In this document: positions 33,970 to 42,927 of the stretch, one piece after another
Layout: each line of letters starts with the position of its first letter
Numbering within the stretch: the first letter of the stretch is position 1
From: Streptomyces sp. ALI-76-A
GTDB lineage: Bacteria > Actinomycetota > Actinomycetes > Streptomycetales > Streptomycetaceae
Length of the DNA stretch: 64,000 nucleotides
Direction: 5' to 3'
NCBI RefSeq assembly: GCF_030287445.1
Contig: NZ_JASVWB010000002.1
Location: 6,262,001 to 6,326,000 of the forward strand
Notes under the pieces: model-generated
What the model saw: the letters and a program-made list of their open reading frames with translations, nothing else
Databases searched by the model: none
What the model was told of the DNA's origin: nothing
Program-made: the position numbers and the translations under genes

Positions 33970-36251
33970 ACACCGGACCCGTCCACGGCACCTGGGAACC
34001 ACGCCCCGCCGCCCGCTGGGAGGACGCCTACCTGAGCGGCAACGGCCGCCACGGCACCCTCGCGTTCGGTGATCCGGACGACGAGCGGGTCATCGTCACC
34101 CACCACACCCTGGTCCGCCCCAACGGCGGCGAACACGCCCGCCCGCCCGAACTCGCCGCCGAACTCCCCGCCCTTCAGGACCGGTTGCTGGCCGGAGAGC
34201 TGACCGCGGCCGAGACCTTCACCGACGGCCGCGACCTCCAGTGGGTCCAGCCCTTCCATCCCGCCTTCCAGATACGGCTGCGCAGGCCGGCACCGGACCG
34301 CGAACCCCGCACCTACCGCCGTTCCGTCGACTTCACCACCGGCGAGGCGACGGCCGAGTGCCCGGGATGGCGCAGCCGGGTCTTCGTCTCCCGCGCCGAG
34401 GACGTCGTCGTCCAGCGGATCGACACCCCCGACCTGGACGTCTGTCTCGACCACCGGCTCCCCGGCGCTCCGCACGGCCTGGCGGTCGGCCAGGGCGCCG
34501 TCCTCACCCCGGACGGCGCCCTGCTCACCCTGCGCGTCCGCTACCCCGGCAGCGACCGCGCGTACACCGGCGTGACGCTGATCGCGGTGACGGGCGGCCG
34601 GACCACCCTCACACCCCCCGGGCTGCGGATCACCGGCGCCGACTCCGTGCTGCTCCTCACCCGCGTCCTGCGCCATCCTGGCGCGCCGAACCCGGGCGCG
34701 TGGACCGCCGACGCGTCCGGCGCCGCCGTACCGAACGCCGACACGCTGACCGCCGGCCCACCGACCGCCGCCGAGCCGGACGCCCTCGCCCACGCCCGTG
34801 CACTCGGCGACCTGATCCCGGCCGGCGAGGACCCGTACGCCCGCCTCCTGGCCGACCACATCGCGCGGCACCGCACGGCGTACGAGCGGGTGACCCTCGA
34901 CCTGGACGCCGACGCGGCCGAACGCACCCTGCCGGGCTCGGAGTTGCTGGGTCGGCCGGAGAGCCCCGCCCTCCTGGAACGGCTCTTCGCCGCCGGCCGC
35001 TACCACCTGCTCTCCGCCAGCGGCATGCTGCCGCCCCGCCTCGTCGGCCTGTGGACCGGAGACTGGAACACGGCCTGGTCGGGCGCGTTCACCACCGACG
35101 CCAACCTCAATCTCCAGACCGCCTCGGCCGCGGCCGCCGCCCTCCCCGAAGTCACCGCGGCACAGGCGGCACTGATCCATCGTCAGCTCGGCGACTGGGC
35201 CGAGAACGCCCGCGCCGTCTTCGGGGCCCGAGGCGTCGTCGCGCCCACCCACACCGACGGCGAGTCCGGCTTCACCTACCACTTCAGCCGCGAGTACCCG
35301 CTCCACCTGTGGACCGCGGGCGCCGACTGGCTGCTCAAGCCCCTCGTCGACCACGACGAGACCCGCGGGGAACAGGACCCGCGCACCGCCCACGCCCTCG
35401 CCCAGGTGGCCCTGTTCTACGAGGACTTCCTCACCCGCACCGACGAGCACGGCCACCTGGTCGTCGTCCCCTCCTACTCGCCCGAGAACCGCCCGGCGAA
35501 CGCCAGTTGGGGCGCGGTCGACGCGGCCATGGACCTCTCGGCCGCCCGTCACGCCCTGCGCACCGCCGCCGCCTACCACCCGGACCGGGCCGACGGCTGG
35601 CGGGCGCTCGCCGACCGCCTCCCGCCCCACCGGATCAACGCCGACGGCGCCCTCGCCGAGTGGGCCCGGCCCGGCCTCGACGACACCTACGACCACCGCC
35701 ACCTCAGCCACCTCTACGGCGTCTGGCCGCTGGACGAGATCACCCCGTACGACACCCCGGACCTCGCCACGGCCGCCCACCGGGCGCTCGAACTGCGGGG
35801 CGCCGAGAACGACTCCGCCCACGGGCACCTGCACCACGCCCTCGTCGCCGCCCGGCTGCGCGACGCCGAACGGGTCGCGCACGCCCTCGGCCAGGTCCTC
35901 AAGGGCGACTTCTTCCACGCCTCCCTGATGAGCGCGCACTACCCGGACCGGAACGTCTACAACGCGGACGCCGCGCACGCCCTGCCCGCCGTGCTCATCG
36001 AGATGCTCGTGCAGTCGACCCCCGACCGGCTGGTCCTGCTGCCCGCGCTGCCGACGGCCTGCCCGAGCGGCCGGCTCCTCGGCGTCCGGACCCGGTTCGG
36101 CGCGGAACTGGACCTCACCTGGAGCCCCCACGAAGCGACCGCGGTGCTGCGCCCCACGCGTACCCACCGCGTCGAACTCCGGACTTCCTCCGGCGCACGA
36201 GTGCTGGACCTCGTCGCCGGAGAAGACCACGTCCTCACGCTGAGGACGTGA
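33966..36251 (+). CDS. GH95-family alpha-L-fucosidase-like enzyme (cytoplasmic)
   Basis: 761 residues, no signal peptide. The N-terminal beta domain contains GNGRHGTLAFG, and the (alpha/alpha)6 domain contains WTGDWNTAWSGAF and DANLNLQTAS. N380 and N382 correspond to the paired Asn residues used by GH95 enzymes to activate water. The rest of the active-site region is divergent (TASAAAAA in place of the usual MNYWP), so the substrate could be alpha-L-fucose or alpha-L-galactose. ATG 33966 overlaps the GH42 stop. It would unlock fucosylated side chains before the galactosidase acts. Confidence 0.82.
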   Translation: MNTGPVHGTWEPRPAARWEDAYLSGNGRHGTLAFGDPDDERVIVTHHTLVRPNGGEHARPPELAAELPALQDRLLAGELTAAETFTDGRDLQWVQPFHPAFQIRLRRPAPDREPRTYRRSVDFTTGEATAECPGWRSRVFVSRAEDVVVQRIDTPDLDVCLDHRLPGAPHGLAVGQGAVLTPDGALLTLRVRYPGSDRAYTGVTLIAVTGGRTTLTPPGLRITGADSVLLLTRVLRHPGAPNPGAWTADASGAAVPNADTLTAGPPTAAEPDALAHARALGDLIPAGEDPYARLLADHIARHRTAYERVTLDLDADAAERTLPGSELLGRPESPALLERLFAAGRYHLLSASGMLPPRLVGLWTGDWNTAWSGAFTTDANLNLQTASAAAAALPEVTAAQAALIHRQLGDWAENARAVFGARGVVAPTHTDGESGFTYHFSREYPLHLWTAGADWLLKPLVDHDETRGEQDPRTAHALAQVALFYEDFLTRTDEHGHLVVVPSYSPENRPANASWGAVDAAMDLSAARHALRTAAAYHPDRADGWRALADRLPPHRINADGALAEWARPGLDDTYDHRHLSHLYGVWPLDEITPYDTPDLATAAHRALELRGAENDSAHGHLHHALVAARLRDAERVAHALGQVLKGDFFHASLMSAHYPDRNVYNADAAHALPAVLIEMLVQSTPDRLVLLPALPTACPSGRLLGVRTRFGAELDLTWSPHEATAVLRPTRTHRVELRTSSGARVLDLVAGEDHVLTLRT

Positions 36252-36293
36252 CCACTCCCCCCGCATCTCCCCCCACCCATGGAAAGGGACACC

Positions 36294-37007
36294 ATGGCTC
36301 AGAGCACACTGCGCAAGATCACCATGGCCGCACTGGCCCCCGCGACGGCCCTCGGCATCACCGTCGGCCTCGCCTCCGCCCCCGCCTCCGCCGCCGTCTG
36401 GAACACCTGCGACCAGTGGGGCAACACCAGCCTCAACGGCTACACGCTCTACAACAACATCTGGGGCTCCGGCGCCGGCAGCCAGTGCACCTGGGCCAAC
36501 TCCGGTACCAACTGGGGCACCTGGGCCGACCACCCCAACACCGGCGGCATCAAGTCCTACCCCAACTCCAAGAAGGTGATCAACAAGACGATCACCTCGC
36601 TGGGCTCGCTCTCCAGCAGCTACAACGTCTCGGTCCCGTCGTCCGGCGCGTACAACACGTCGTACGACATCTGGGACACCGACTACGACTACGAGATCAT
36701 GCTCTGGGTCAACAAGACCGGACCCGTCGGCCCGCTCGGCACCTCGCAGGGCAACGTGACGCTCGGCGGCCACTCCTGGACCGTCTACAAGGGCAGCAAC
36801 GGCGCCAACGAGGTCTTCTCGTTCATCCGCACCTCGAACTCGACCTCCGGCACCGTGAACATCCTGCCGATCCTCAGGTGGATCAAGGACACCAAGGGCT
36901 GGATGGGCAACGAGACCATCGGTGACGTCCAGTTCGGCTACGAGATCACCTCGTCGTCCGGCGGGCTGAACTTCACCACCAACAACCTGACGGTCAGCAG
37001 CAGCTGA
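36294..37007 (+). CDS. Secreted GH12 endoglucanase/xyloglucanase
   Basis: 237 residues. Sec signal with cleavage after ASA at 31-33, then the single beta-jelly-roll GH12 domain: CDQWG, nucleophile E134 in DYEIMLWV and acid/base E217 in FGYEIT. GGAAAGGG precedes ATG 36294 at 5-6 bp. No CBM is attached. It complements GH74 as a second backbone-cutting enzyme. It is the last gene of the operon and is followed by a strong terminator. Confidence 0.93.
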   Translation: MAQSTLRKITMAALAPATALGITVGLASAPASAAVWNTCDQWGNTSLNGYTLYNNIWGSGAGSQCTWANSGTNWGTWADHPNTGGIKSYPNSKKVINKTITSLGSLSSSYNVSVPSSGAYNTSYDIWDTDYDYEIMLWVNKTGPVGPLGTSQGNVTLGGHSWTVYKGSNGANEVFSFIRTSNSTSGTVNILPILRWIKDTKGWMGNETIGDVQFGYEITSSSGGLNFTTNNLTVSSS

Positions 37008-37016
37008 CCGGCGACC

Positions 37017-37048
37017 GGGCCGGCTCCGCACCTCCGCGGAGCCGGCCC
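37017..37048. terminator. Bidirectional terminator after the GH12 gene
   Basis: GGGCCGGCTCCG (37017-37028) and CGGAGCCGGCCC (37037-37048) form a perfect 12-bp stem with an 8-nt loop, between the convergent GH12 and permease genes. Confidence 0.88.
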
Positions 37049-37834
37049 CTACCGCGCGGCCGTGGTCTCCCGCACCCACGGCAGCAGCAGCCGCTCCGCC
37101 AGGACCAGCGCGTAGAACAACGCCACACTCAGCAACCCCAGCAGCCCGATGGCGGCGAAGGCCAGGGGCGTGTCCGCGTTCGCCCCTGACTGCTGGATGA
37201 CGAAGCCGAGGCCCTCGTCGCCGGCGCTGAACTCGCCGATCACCGCGCCGACCGCGGCCAGCGGCATCGCGACCTTCAGGCCGACGAAGATCTGCGGCAG
37301 CGCGCTCGGGAAACGGAACCTCAGGAAGGTCCGGGTCCGGGACGTACGCAGCGAGCGGGCGAGCTCCACAAGCTCCACCGGCGTCGACGTGAGCCCCTCG
37401 GCGACCGACAGGACGATGGGGAAGAAGCAGACCAGCAGCGCCATGACCACCTTGGGCTGCTGCCCGAAGCCCATCCAGACCACCAGCAGGGGCGCCAGAG
37501 CCACCTTGGGCACCGCGTTGAAGGCCACCAGGAGCGGAGCGAACATCAGCTCCACGATCCGTGAGGCCGCGATCGCCACCCCGATCAGCAGGCCCGCCAC
37601 CACGGACACGGTGAAGCCCAGCACGACGACGGTGAGGGTGGTCAGCGCCTCGCCCAGGAGATAGCCGGGGACGCGCCGGAAGGCGGCCAGGACGTCGGCG
37701 GGGGAGGGCGCGATGATCTCGGGCACGTCGAAGACGCCCACCACCAGGGCCCAGCCACCGACGGCCGCCGCCAGGCCGAGCACCGGCCAGCCGGCCGCGG
37801 TGAGACGTCCGATCGGACCGTTCGCCTCCTTCAC
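37049..37834 (-). CDS. NitT/TauT (THI5-type) ABC transporter permease
   Basis: 261 residues with about six membrane segments and the coupling loop ELARSLRTSRTRTFLRFRFP. IAPSPADVLAAF near the N-terminus is typical of SsuC/ThiX-type permeases. GTG 37834 is 4 bp after the stop of the binding-protein gene. Together with the next two genes it makes a complete importer, unrelated in family to the sugar transporter to its left. Confidence 0.88.
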   Translation of the reverse strand: MKEANGPIGRLTAAGWPVLGLAAAVGGWALVVGVFDVPEIIAPSPADVLAAFRRVPGYLLGEALTTLTVVVLGFTVSVVAGLLIGVAIAASRIVELMFAPLLVAFNAVPKVALAPLLVVWMGFGQQPKVVMALLVCFFPIVLSVAEGLTSTPVELVELARSLRTSRTRTFLRFRFPSALPQIFVGLKVAMPLAAVGAVIGEFSAGDEGLGFVIQQSGANADTPLAFAAIGLLGLLSVALFYALVLAERLLLPWVRETTAAR

Positions 37835-37838
37835 CCGG

Positions 37839-38879
37839 TCAGGACTTCGGCACCAGGTCGAAGGAGACCAGTTGCTCCGGCTCCAGTCCCGGCCGTACGG
37901 CTCCGGCGTCCACCAGCGTCCTGATCGCGCCGGCCACGCGGTCGCGCTCCATGGTGCCGATCGGGGCGCCGTCCTCGGCCGGCCGTACGGCGGTGCCGAC
38001 GAGCCCGATCTCGGCGGCGGCCGTCTTCTCGTCGACCGTCGGATGCTTGTCGTGCATCAGTTTCGCGGCCTCCCGAGGGTGGTCGATCGCGTACCGCATG
38101 CCCTTGAGCAGCGCGGTCGTGAAGCGCCGGACCAGGTCGGGGTCCTCGGTGGCGATCTTCGTGGTGGTGGTGACGGCCGCGCCGTAGCTCTCGGACAGGT
38201 ACGTGCCGAAGGGCAGGACGACGACCTCCTTGCCCCGCACGGCGTTCTCGATGTTGGGCCGACCCACGCGGTACTGCCCGACCGCGTCGACCGAGCCGGA
38301 GGCCAGGTTGACGCCCAGCTGCTGGGGCTCCAGGTTGACCCAGTCCACCTTGTCGGCGTCGAAGCCGGCAAGTTTCGCGTACGCCGGGAAGAGGGCGCCG
38401 ATGACCGAGCCCGCCGGGTCCGCCACCTTCCTGCCCTCCAGGTCGGCCGGTTTCTCGACGCCGCTGTCGGCCAGGGCCATCACGGCGGCGTCCGTGGTCT
38501 GGTGGATGGCCGCGACCGCGGTGACGCCGGAGATCCTGCCGCCGCCGAGCTGGATGATGGTGCTGCTGAGGTCGATCGGCGCGAACTGCACCCGGCCGCC
38601 GACCAGCGCGGCGAGGGAGGAGCCGCTGCCCTGCCCCGGTTCGATCGTGACGTCCACGCCCGCGTCCTCGAACCAGCCCTTGTCCTGGGCTACGTACGCG
38701 TAGGCCTCGCGGCCGAAGGTGCCGAATCCGGTGAGGTAGGTGACCCGGTCCGGCGCGGGGCCGCCCGAGGAGGAGCCGCCGTCTCCGCCGGAGTCGTCTC
38801 CGGATCCGCAGGACGAGGCGAGCGCCGCCGTCAGGACGACGGCGAGGAGCGCGGCGGGTAAGCGCGGTATCCGTCTCAT
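37839..38879 (-). CDS. NMT1/THI5-like substrate-binding lipoprotein
   Basis: 346 residues. Signal RRIPRLPAALLAVVLTAA with lipobox LASSC. The NMT1/THI5 pattern includes YVAQDKGWFEDAGVDVTIEPG and ALVGGRVQFAPID. Proteins of this kind bind thiamine pyrimidine precursors, riboflavin, sulfonates or other small molecules; the ligand cannot be read here. ATG 38879 is chosen because the signal peptide follows directly. It diverges from the ATPase gene. Confidence 0.85.
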   Translation of the reverse strand: MRRIPRLPAALLAVVLTAALASSCGSGDDSGGDGGSSSGGPAPDRVTYLTGFGTFGREAYAYVAQDKGWFEDAGVDVTIEPGQGSGSSLAALVGGRVQFAPIDLSSTIIQLGGGRISGVTAVAAIHQTTDAAVMALADSGVEKPADLEGRKVADPAGSVIGALFPAYAKLAGFDADKVDWVNLEPQQLGVNLASGSVDAVGQYRVGRPNIENAVRGKEVVVLPFGTYLSESYGAAVTTTTKIATEDPDLVRRFTTALLKGMRYAIDHPREAAKLMHDKHPTVDEKTAAAEIGLVGTAVRPAEDGAPIGTMERDRVAGAIRTLVDAGAVRPGLEPEQLVSFDLVPKS

Positions 38880-38959
38880 GGCATCAAGTGGAGCCGTCGG
38901 TGCGGGAGTTGTCGAGACCGGGACGGCTCTTGGCATGTAACAAACAATGGCCGGTCCGG

Positions 38960-38987
38960 TTGTCCGGGGCCTGCCGCGCCCTATCCT
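38960..38987 (+). promoter_or_regulatory. Candidate promoter for the ATPase-oxidoreductase pair
   Basis: TTGTCC (38960-38965), 16-bp spacer, TATCCT (38982-38987). This would start transcription near 38994, which supports ATG 39013 rather than ATG 38947 as the translation start. Confidence 0.5.
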
Positions 38988-39012
38988 CGGCGATACCGCC
39001 GACGGCCCGGTG

Positions 39013-39792
39013 ATGGGGGAGCCCGTGATCCGAGTGCGCTCCATGTCCAAGAGCTACGACGGACGCAGAGGAACCGTCGAGGCCCTGCGCGGCATCGATC
39101 TGGACGTCGGGGAAGGCGAGTTCACGGCCGTCCTGGGCCGCTCCGGCTGCGGCAAGTCCACCCTGCTCCGCGTGGTCGCCGGTCTGCTCCCGCCCTCCGC
39201 CGGCGAGGTCGCGATCGCGGGCGAGGCGGTGTGCGGACCGCGCCGGGACGTGGCCATCCTCTTCCAGCGCCCGGCGCTGCTGCCCTGGCGCTCGGCCCTG
39301 GACAACGTCCTCCTGCCGGTCGTCGTCCACGGCCGCCCCACTCCCGAACACCGCAAGGAGGCCCGGCGGTTGCTGCTGGAGGCGGGACTGGACGCCACGT
39401 TCCACACCCGGCTCCCGCACGAACTGTCCGGCGGCATGCAGCAGCGGGTGGCGCTGTGCCGGTCGCTGATGCAGCGGCCGCGCGTGATGCTCATGGACGA
39501 GCCGTTCTCGGCGCTGGACGCGCTCACCCGCGAGGAGCTGTGCGAGGTCCTGCAACGCGTGCACATGGAGCGCGGCGCCACCGTCGTCCTCGTCACCCAC
39601 TCCATCGAGGAGGCCGTCCTGCTCGCCGACCGTGTCGTGGTGCTCAGCCCGCGTCCGGGCCGGGTCCGCACCGTCCTGGAGGTCCCCGTACCCAGGCCCC
39701 GCTCGCTCGGCCGTGACACGCACGTCGCCGCCCTGGCCCGCTGTCGCGCGGAACTGCACGAACTGCTGCTGGCCGGCCGGACGGGGGCGTGA
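39013..39792 (+). CDS. NitT/TauT-type ABC transporter ATP-binding protein
   Basis: 259 residues. Walker A GRSGCGKST at 42-50, LLPWRSALDNVLLPV (Q-loop region), signature LSGGMQQRVALCR near 138 and Walker B RVMLMDEPFSALD. It is the ATPase partner of the divergent permease and binding protein. The upstream in-frame ATG 38947 is less likely because the predicted promoter lies between. The oxidoreductase gene follows after 4 bp. Confidence 0.85.
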   Translation: MGEPVIRVRSMSKSYDGRRGTVEALRGIDLDVGEGEFTAVLGRSGCGKSTLLRVVAGLLPPSAGEVAIAGEAVCGPRRDVAILFQRPALLPWRSALDNVLLPVVVHGRPTPEHRKEARRLLLEAGLDATFHTRLPHELSGGMQQRVALCRSLMQRPRVMLMDEPFSALDALTREELCEVLQRVHMERGATVVLVTHSIEEAVLLADRVVVLSPRPGRVRTVLEVPVPRPRSLGRDTHVAALARCRAELHELLLAGRTGA

Positions 39793-39796
39793 GGCG

Positions 39797-40720
39797 ATGG
39801 AGCTGCGCGTGTTCACCGAGCCGTACCGCGGCGCCGCCTACGCCGAACTGCTGCGCGCCGCCCGGCACGCCGAGAGCTGCGGCTTCACCGGCTTCTTCGT
39901 CGCCGACCACTACCACCCGATGCACCACGGCGACGGTCTGCCCGGCCCCACCGACGCCTGGACCACCCTGGCCGGACTCGCCCGGGAGACCTCCACAATC
40001 CGGCTGGGCACCCTGATGTCCTCGGCGACCTTCCGCCACCCCGGACCGCTGGCGGTCGTCGCCGCCCAGGTGGACGCCATGAGCGGCGGCCGGGTCGAGC
40101 TCGGGCTCGGCGCGGGCTGGTACCCGCTGGACCACAGCGCCTACGGCATCCCCTTCCCGCCGCCCGGCGAGCGCTTCGACCGGCTGGCCGAACAGCTGCG
40201 GGTGATCACCGGCCTGTGGACCACGCCGCCCGGTGAGCACTTCACGTACGAGGGCCACCACTACCGGCTGACCGACTCGCCCGCTCTGCCCAAACCCGTG
40301 CAGCGCCCCCGGCCCCCGGTCATCGTGGGCGGTCGCGGCCCCCGCCGCACCCCGGCCCTGGCCGCCGCCCACGCGGACGAGTTCAACCTGCCCTTCACCC
40401 CGCCCGCGCTGAGCGCCGACCGCTTCGCCCGGGTGACGGCGGCCCGGCCGGACGACCGCCCGCCCCTCGTCCTGTCGATCAGCCTGGCCGTCGCCTGCGG
40501 CCGCACCGAGGCGGACGTCACCCGCCGTCTCGCCCTGCTGCACGAGAAGTCCCGGCTGCCGCCGGAGGAGCCGCTGTACGGCTCTCCGGCACAGATCGTG
40601 GACCTGATCGGCGCGTACGCCGGCCTCGGCGCGACCCGCGCGTACATCCGGCTGCGCGACCTGGCCGACCTCGACCACCTGGACCTGCTGGCGGCCGAGG
40701 TCGCCCCGCAGCTGCCCTGA
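39797..40720 (+). CDS. LLM-class (luciferase-like) flavin- or F420-dependent oxidoreductase
   Basis: 307 residues, TIM-barrel LLM family: GFFVADHYHP, TIRLGTLMSSATFRHPGPLA, GRVELGLGAGWYPLDHSAYG and PPVIVGGRGPRRTPALAA. The cofactor (FMNH2 or F420) is not decided by the sequence. Placed 4 bp after the ABC ATPase, it probably metabolises the imported ligand, as SsuD does for alkanesulfonates. The motif set resembles F420-dependent actinobacterial members more than SsuD. Confidence 0.85.
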   Translation: MELRVFTEPYRGAAYAELLRAARHAESCGFTGFFVADHYHPMHHGDGLPGPTDAWTTLAGLARETSTIRLGTLMSSATFRHPGPLAVVAAQVDAMSGGRVELGLGAGWYPLDHSAYGIPFPPPGERFDRLAEQLRVITGLWTTPPGEHFTYEGHHYRLTDSPALPKPVQRPRPPVIVGGRGPRRTPALAAAHADEFNLPFTPPALSADRFARVTAARPDDRPPLVLSISLAVACGRTEADVTRRLALLHEKSRLPPEEPLYGSPAQIVDLIGAYAGLGATRAYIRLRDLADLDHLDLLAAEVAPQLP

Positions 40721-40751
40721 CAGCCCCGGCAGGGGCTTTGGCGCCGCCGCG

Positions 40752-42812
40752 CTACTCGGCGACGGGCAGCCGGGCCCCGTCCCGCAGGAACAGCGGGATG
40801 CGGTCCAGCGGCGCGTCCACCGTCACGGCCGTACCGCCCGCGTACGTCTCACCGGTCCACGCGTCCGTCCAGGCCGCGCCCGCCGGAAGGTACGTCGTGC
40901 GGGCCGTCGCGCCCGCCGTGAGCACGGGCGCGACCAGCAGGTCCCGGCCGAACAGGTAGGCGTCGTCGACCGACCAGGCCGCCTGGTCCCCGGGGAACTC
41001 CAGGAACAGCGGGCGCATGACCGGCAGACCCTCCTCGTGGGCCTCGCGCATGACCCGAAGGACGTACGGCTTCAGGCGCTCGCGCAGCCGCAGGTACCGC
41101 TCCAGGATCGCGCCGGCCTCCTCGCCGTAGGACCACACCTCGTTCGGGCCGCCGGTCATCTCCGGGCCCAGCGGCATGCCCGGGTCGCGGAAGCCGTGCA
41201 GCCGCATCAGCGGGGACAGCGCCCCGAACTGGAACCAGCGGACCATCACCTCGCGGTACGCCGGGTCGTCCGGGTCACCGCCGTGGAAGCCGCCGATGTC
41301 CGTGTTCCACCACGGGATGCCCGACAGGGCCGTGTTGAGGCCGGCCGCGATCTGGCGGCGCAGGGTCGGGAAGTCCGTGCCGATGTCGCCGGACCACAGG
41401 GCGGCGCCGTAGCGCTGACTGCCCGCCCACGCCGAGCGGTTGAGGGAGATGATCTCCTCCTCACCGGTCGCCAGCAGGCCCTCGTAGAAGGTGCGGGCGT
41501 TCTCGGCGGGGTACATGTTGCCGACCTCCAGGCCCGGACCCGCCCAGTAGCGCAGGTTCTCCGAGAAGCCCGGCTTCAGCTCCGGCTCGCAGGCGTCCAG
41601 CCAGAACGCCGTGATGCCGTACGGCTCCAGGTAGTTCCGCTTCACCCGCGACCAGAGGAAGTCGCGGGCCTCGGGGTTGGTGGCGTCGTAGAAGGCGACC
41701 TGGACGGTGGAGGCGACCTCCTTGTCCGGCCAGTCGGCGTGCGCCATCGGACCGTACTGGGTGCCGATGAAGTAGCCGCGCTGCTCCATCAGTTGGTGGT
41801 TCTCGCTCAGCGGGGACACCGACGGCCACACGCTCACCACCAGCTTGACGCCGAGCTCCTCCAGTTCGCGGACCATCGCCGCCGGGTCGGGCCACTCCGA
41901 CAGGTCGAACTTCCAGTCGCCCAGGTGCGTCCAGTGGAAGAAGTCGCAGACGATCACGTCGAGGGGCAGCCCGCGCCGCTTGTACTCCCGGGCCACGCCG
42001 AGGAGTTCGTCCTGGGTGCGGTAGCGCAGCTTGCACTGCCAGAAGCCCGCGGCCCACTCCGGGAGCATCGGGGTGCGGCCGGTGACCGCGCTGTAGTGGC
42101 GCTGGGCGTCGGCCGGGGCGCCCGCGGTGATCCAGTAGTCGATCTGGCGGGCCGAGTCCGCCACCCAGCGGGTGCCGTTGCCGGCCAGCTCCACCCGGCC
42201 GATCGCCGGGTTGTTCCACAGCAGCGTGTAGCCGCGGCTGGAGGTCAGGACCGGGATGCCGACCTCGGCGTTGCGCTGGACCAGGTCCAGGACCAGGCCC
42301 TTCTGGTCCAGCCGGCCGTGCTGGTGCTGGCCGAGGCCGTACAGCTTCTCGTCGTCGTAGGCGGCGAACCGCTGCTCCAGGCGGTGGTGGCCGTTGCCGA
42401 CGGCGGTGTACAGGCGTGAGCCCGGCCACCAGAAGTGGGCGCGGTCCTCGGCGAGGATCTCCGTGCCGTCATGGGTGCGCAGGAAGCGGAGCAGGCCCTC
42501 CGCGCTGACCTCGACGGTCAGCGTGCCGACGGTCAGGGATCCCTGCCCGCCCTCGATCTTCACGGTCGACTCGGTGGCGGGCGCCTCGTCGAGCAGCGCG
42601 CCCGGCAGCCCCTCCAGGAGGGGACCGCCGAGCCGGGCCCGGACCCGGACCGCGTCCGGGCCCCACGGCTCGATGCGCACGGTCTCCTGGCGTCCGCTCC
42701 ACTCCAGCGCGCCGTCCCGCTCGCGGAAGGTGCCGACGGTGGGTGACGACTGCGCGAGGCTGACCTGGGGCTGTTCCCCGGCCAGGGGCTGGGCTTCGGC
42801 AGGCTGGTTCAC
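40752..42812 (-). CDS. GH31 alpha-xylosidase-type glycosidase (cytoplasmic)
   Basis: 686 residues with no signal peptide. The N-terminal beta domain contains EKLYGLGQHQHG. The nucleophile is D406 in FWLDACEPE and the acid/base D476 in LWSGDIGTD. The LDA.EPE form, rather than DMNEP, matches the alpha-xylosidase branch of GH31. It would remove the alpha-1,6-xylose from the non-reducing end of xyloglucan oligosaccharides, the obligatory step before the GH3 enzyme. GTG 42812 follows AAGGAG at ~9 bp. It lies 115 bp downstream of the lacI gene on the same strand, so it is probably co-transcribed with its regulator. Confidence 0.88.
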   Translation of the reverse strand: MNQPAEAQPLAGEQPQVSLAQSSPTVGTFRERDGALEWSGRQETVRIEPWGPDAVRVRARLGGPLLEGLPGALLDEAPATESTVKIEGGQGSLTVGTLTVEVSAEGLLRFLRTHDGTEILAEDRAHFWWPGSRLYTAVGNGHHRLEQRFAAYDDEKLYGLGQHQHGRLDQKGLVLDLVQRNAEVGIPVLTSSRGYTLLWNNPAIGRVELAGNGTRWVADSARQIDYWITAGAPADAQRHYSAVTGRTPMLPEWAAGFWQCKLRYRTQDELLGVAREYKRRGLPLDVIVCDFFHWTHLGDWKFDLSEWPDPAAMVRELEELGVKLVVSVWPSVSPLSENHQLMEQRGYFIGTQYGPMAHADWPDKEVASTVQVAFYDATNPEARDFLWSRVKRNYLEPYGITAFWLDACEPELKPGFSENLRYWAGPGLEVGNMYPAENARTFYEGLLATGEEEIISLNRSAWAGSQRYGAALWSGDIGTDFPTLRRQIAAGLNTALSGIPWWNTDIGGFHGGDPDDPAYREVMVRWFQFGALSPLMRLHGFRDPGMPLGPEMTGGPNEVWSYGEEAGAILERYLRLRERLKPYVLRVMREAHEEGLPVMRPLFLEFPGDQAAWSVDDAYLFGRDLLVAPVLTAGATARTTYLPAGAAWTDAWTGETYAGGTAVTVDAPLDRIPLFLRDGARLPVAE

Positions 42813-42927
42813 GGCGAGTGCTCCTTGAAGGAGTGCGGGCATGGCGGTGCCCTGGCGGGGGCGGCGTGCGGGAGGAACGCGGGTGAAGGGAACAGGTGAA
42901 GGGAACAGCGGGGCCGCGGGTCAGCGG

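Noticed and set aside
33942..37079. 1045-codon minus-strand frame opposite GH95 and GH12
   Set aside because: Both opposite genes have catalytic motifs and coupled starts. The antisense frame is a third-position-GC artefact.
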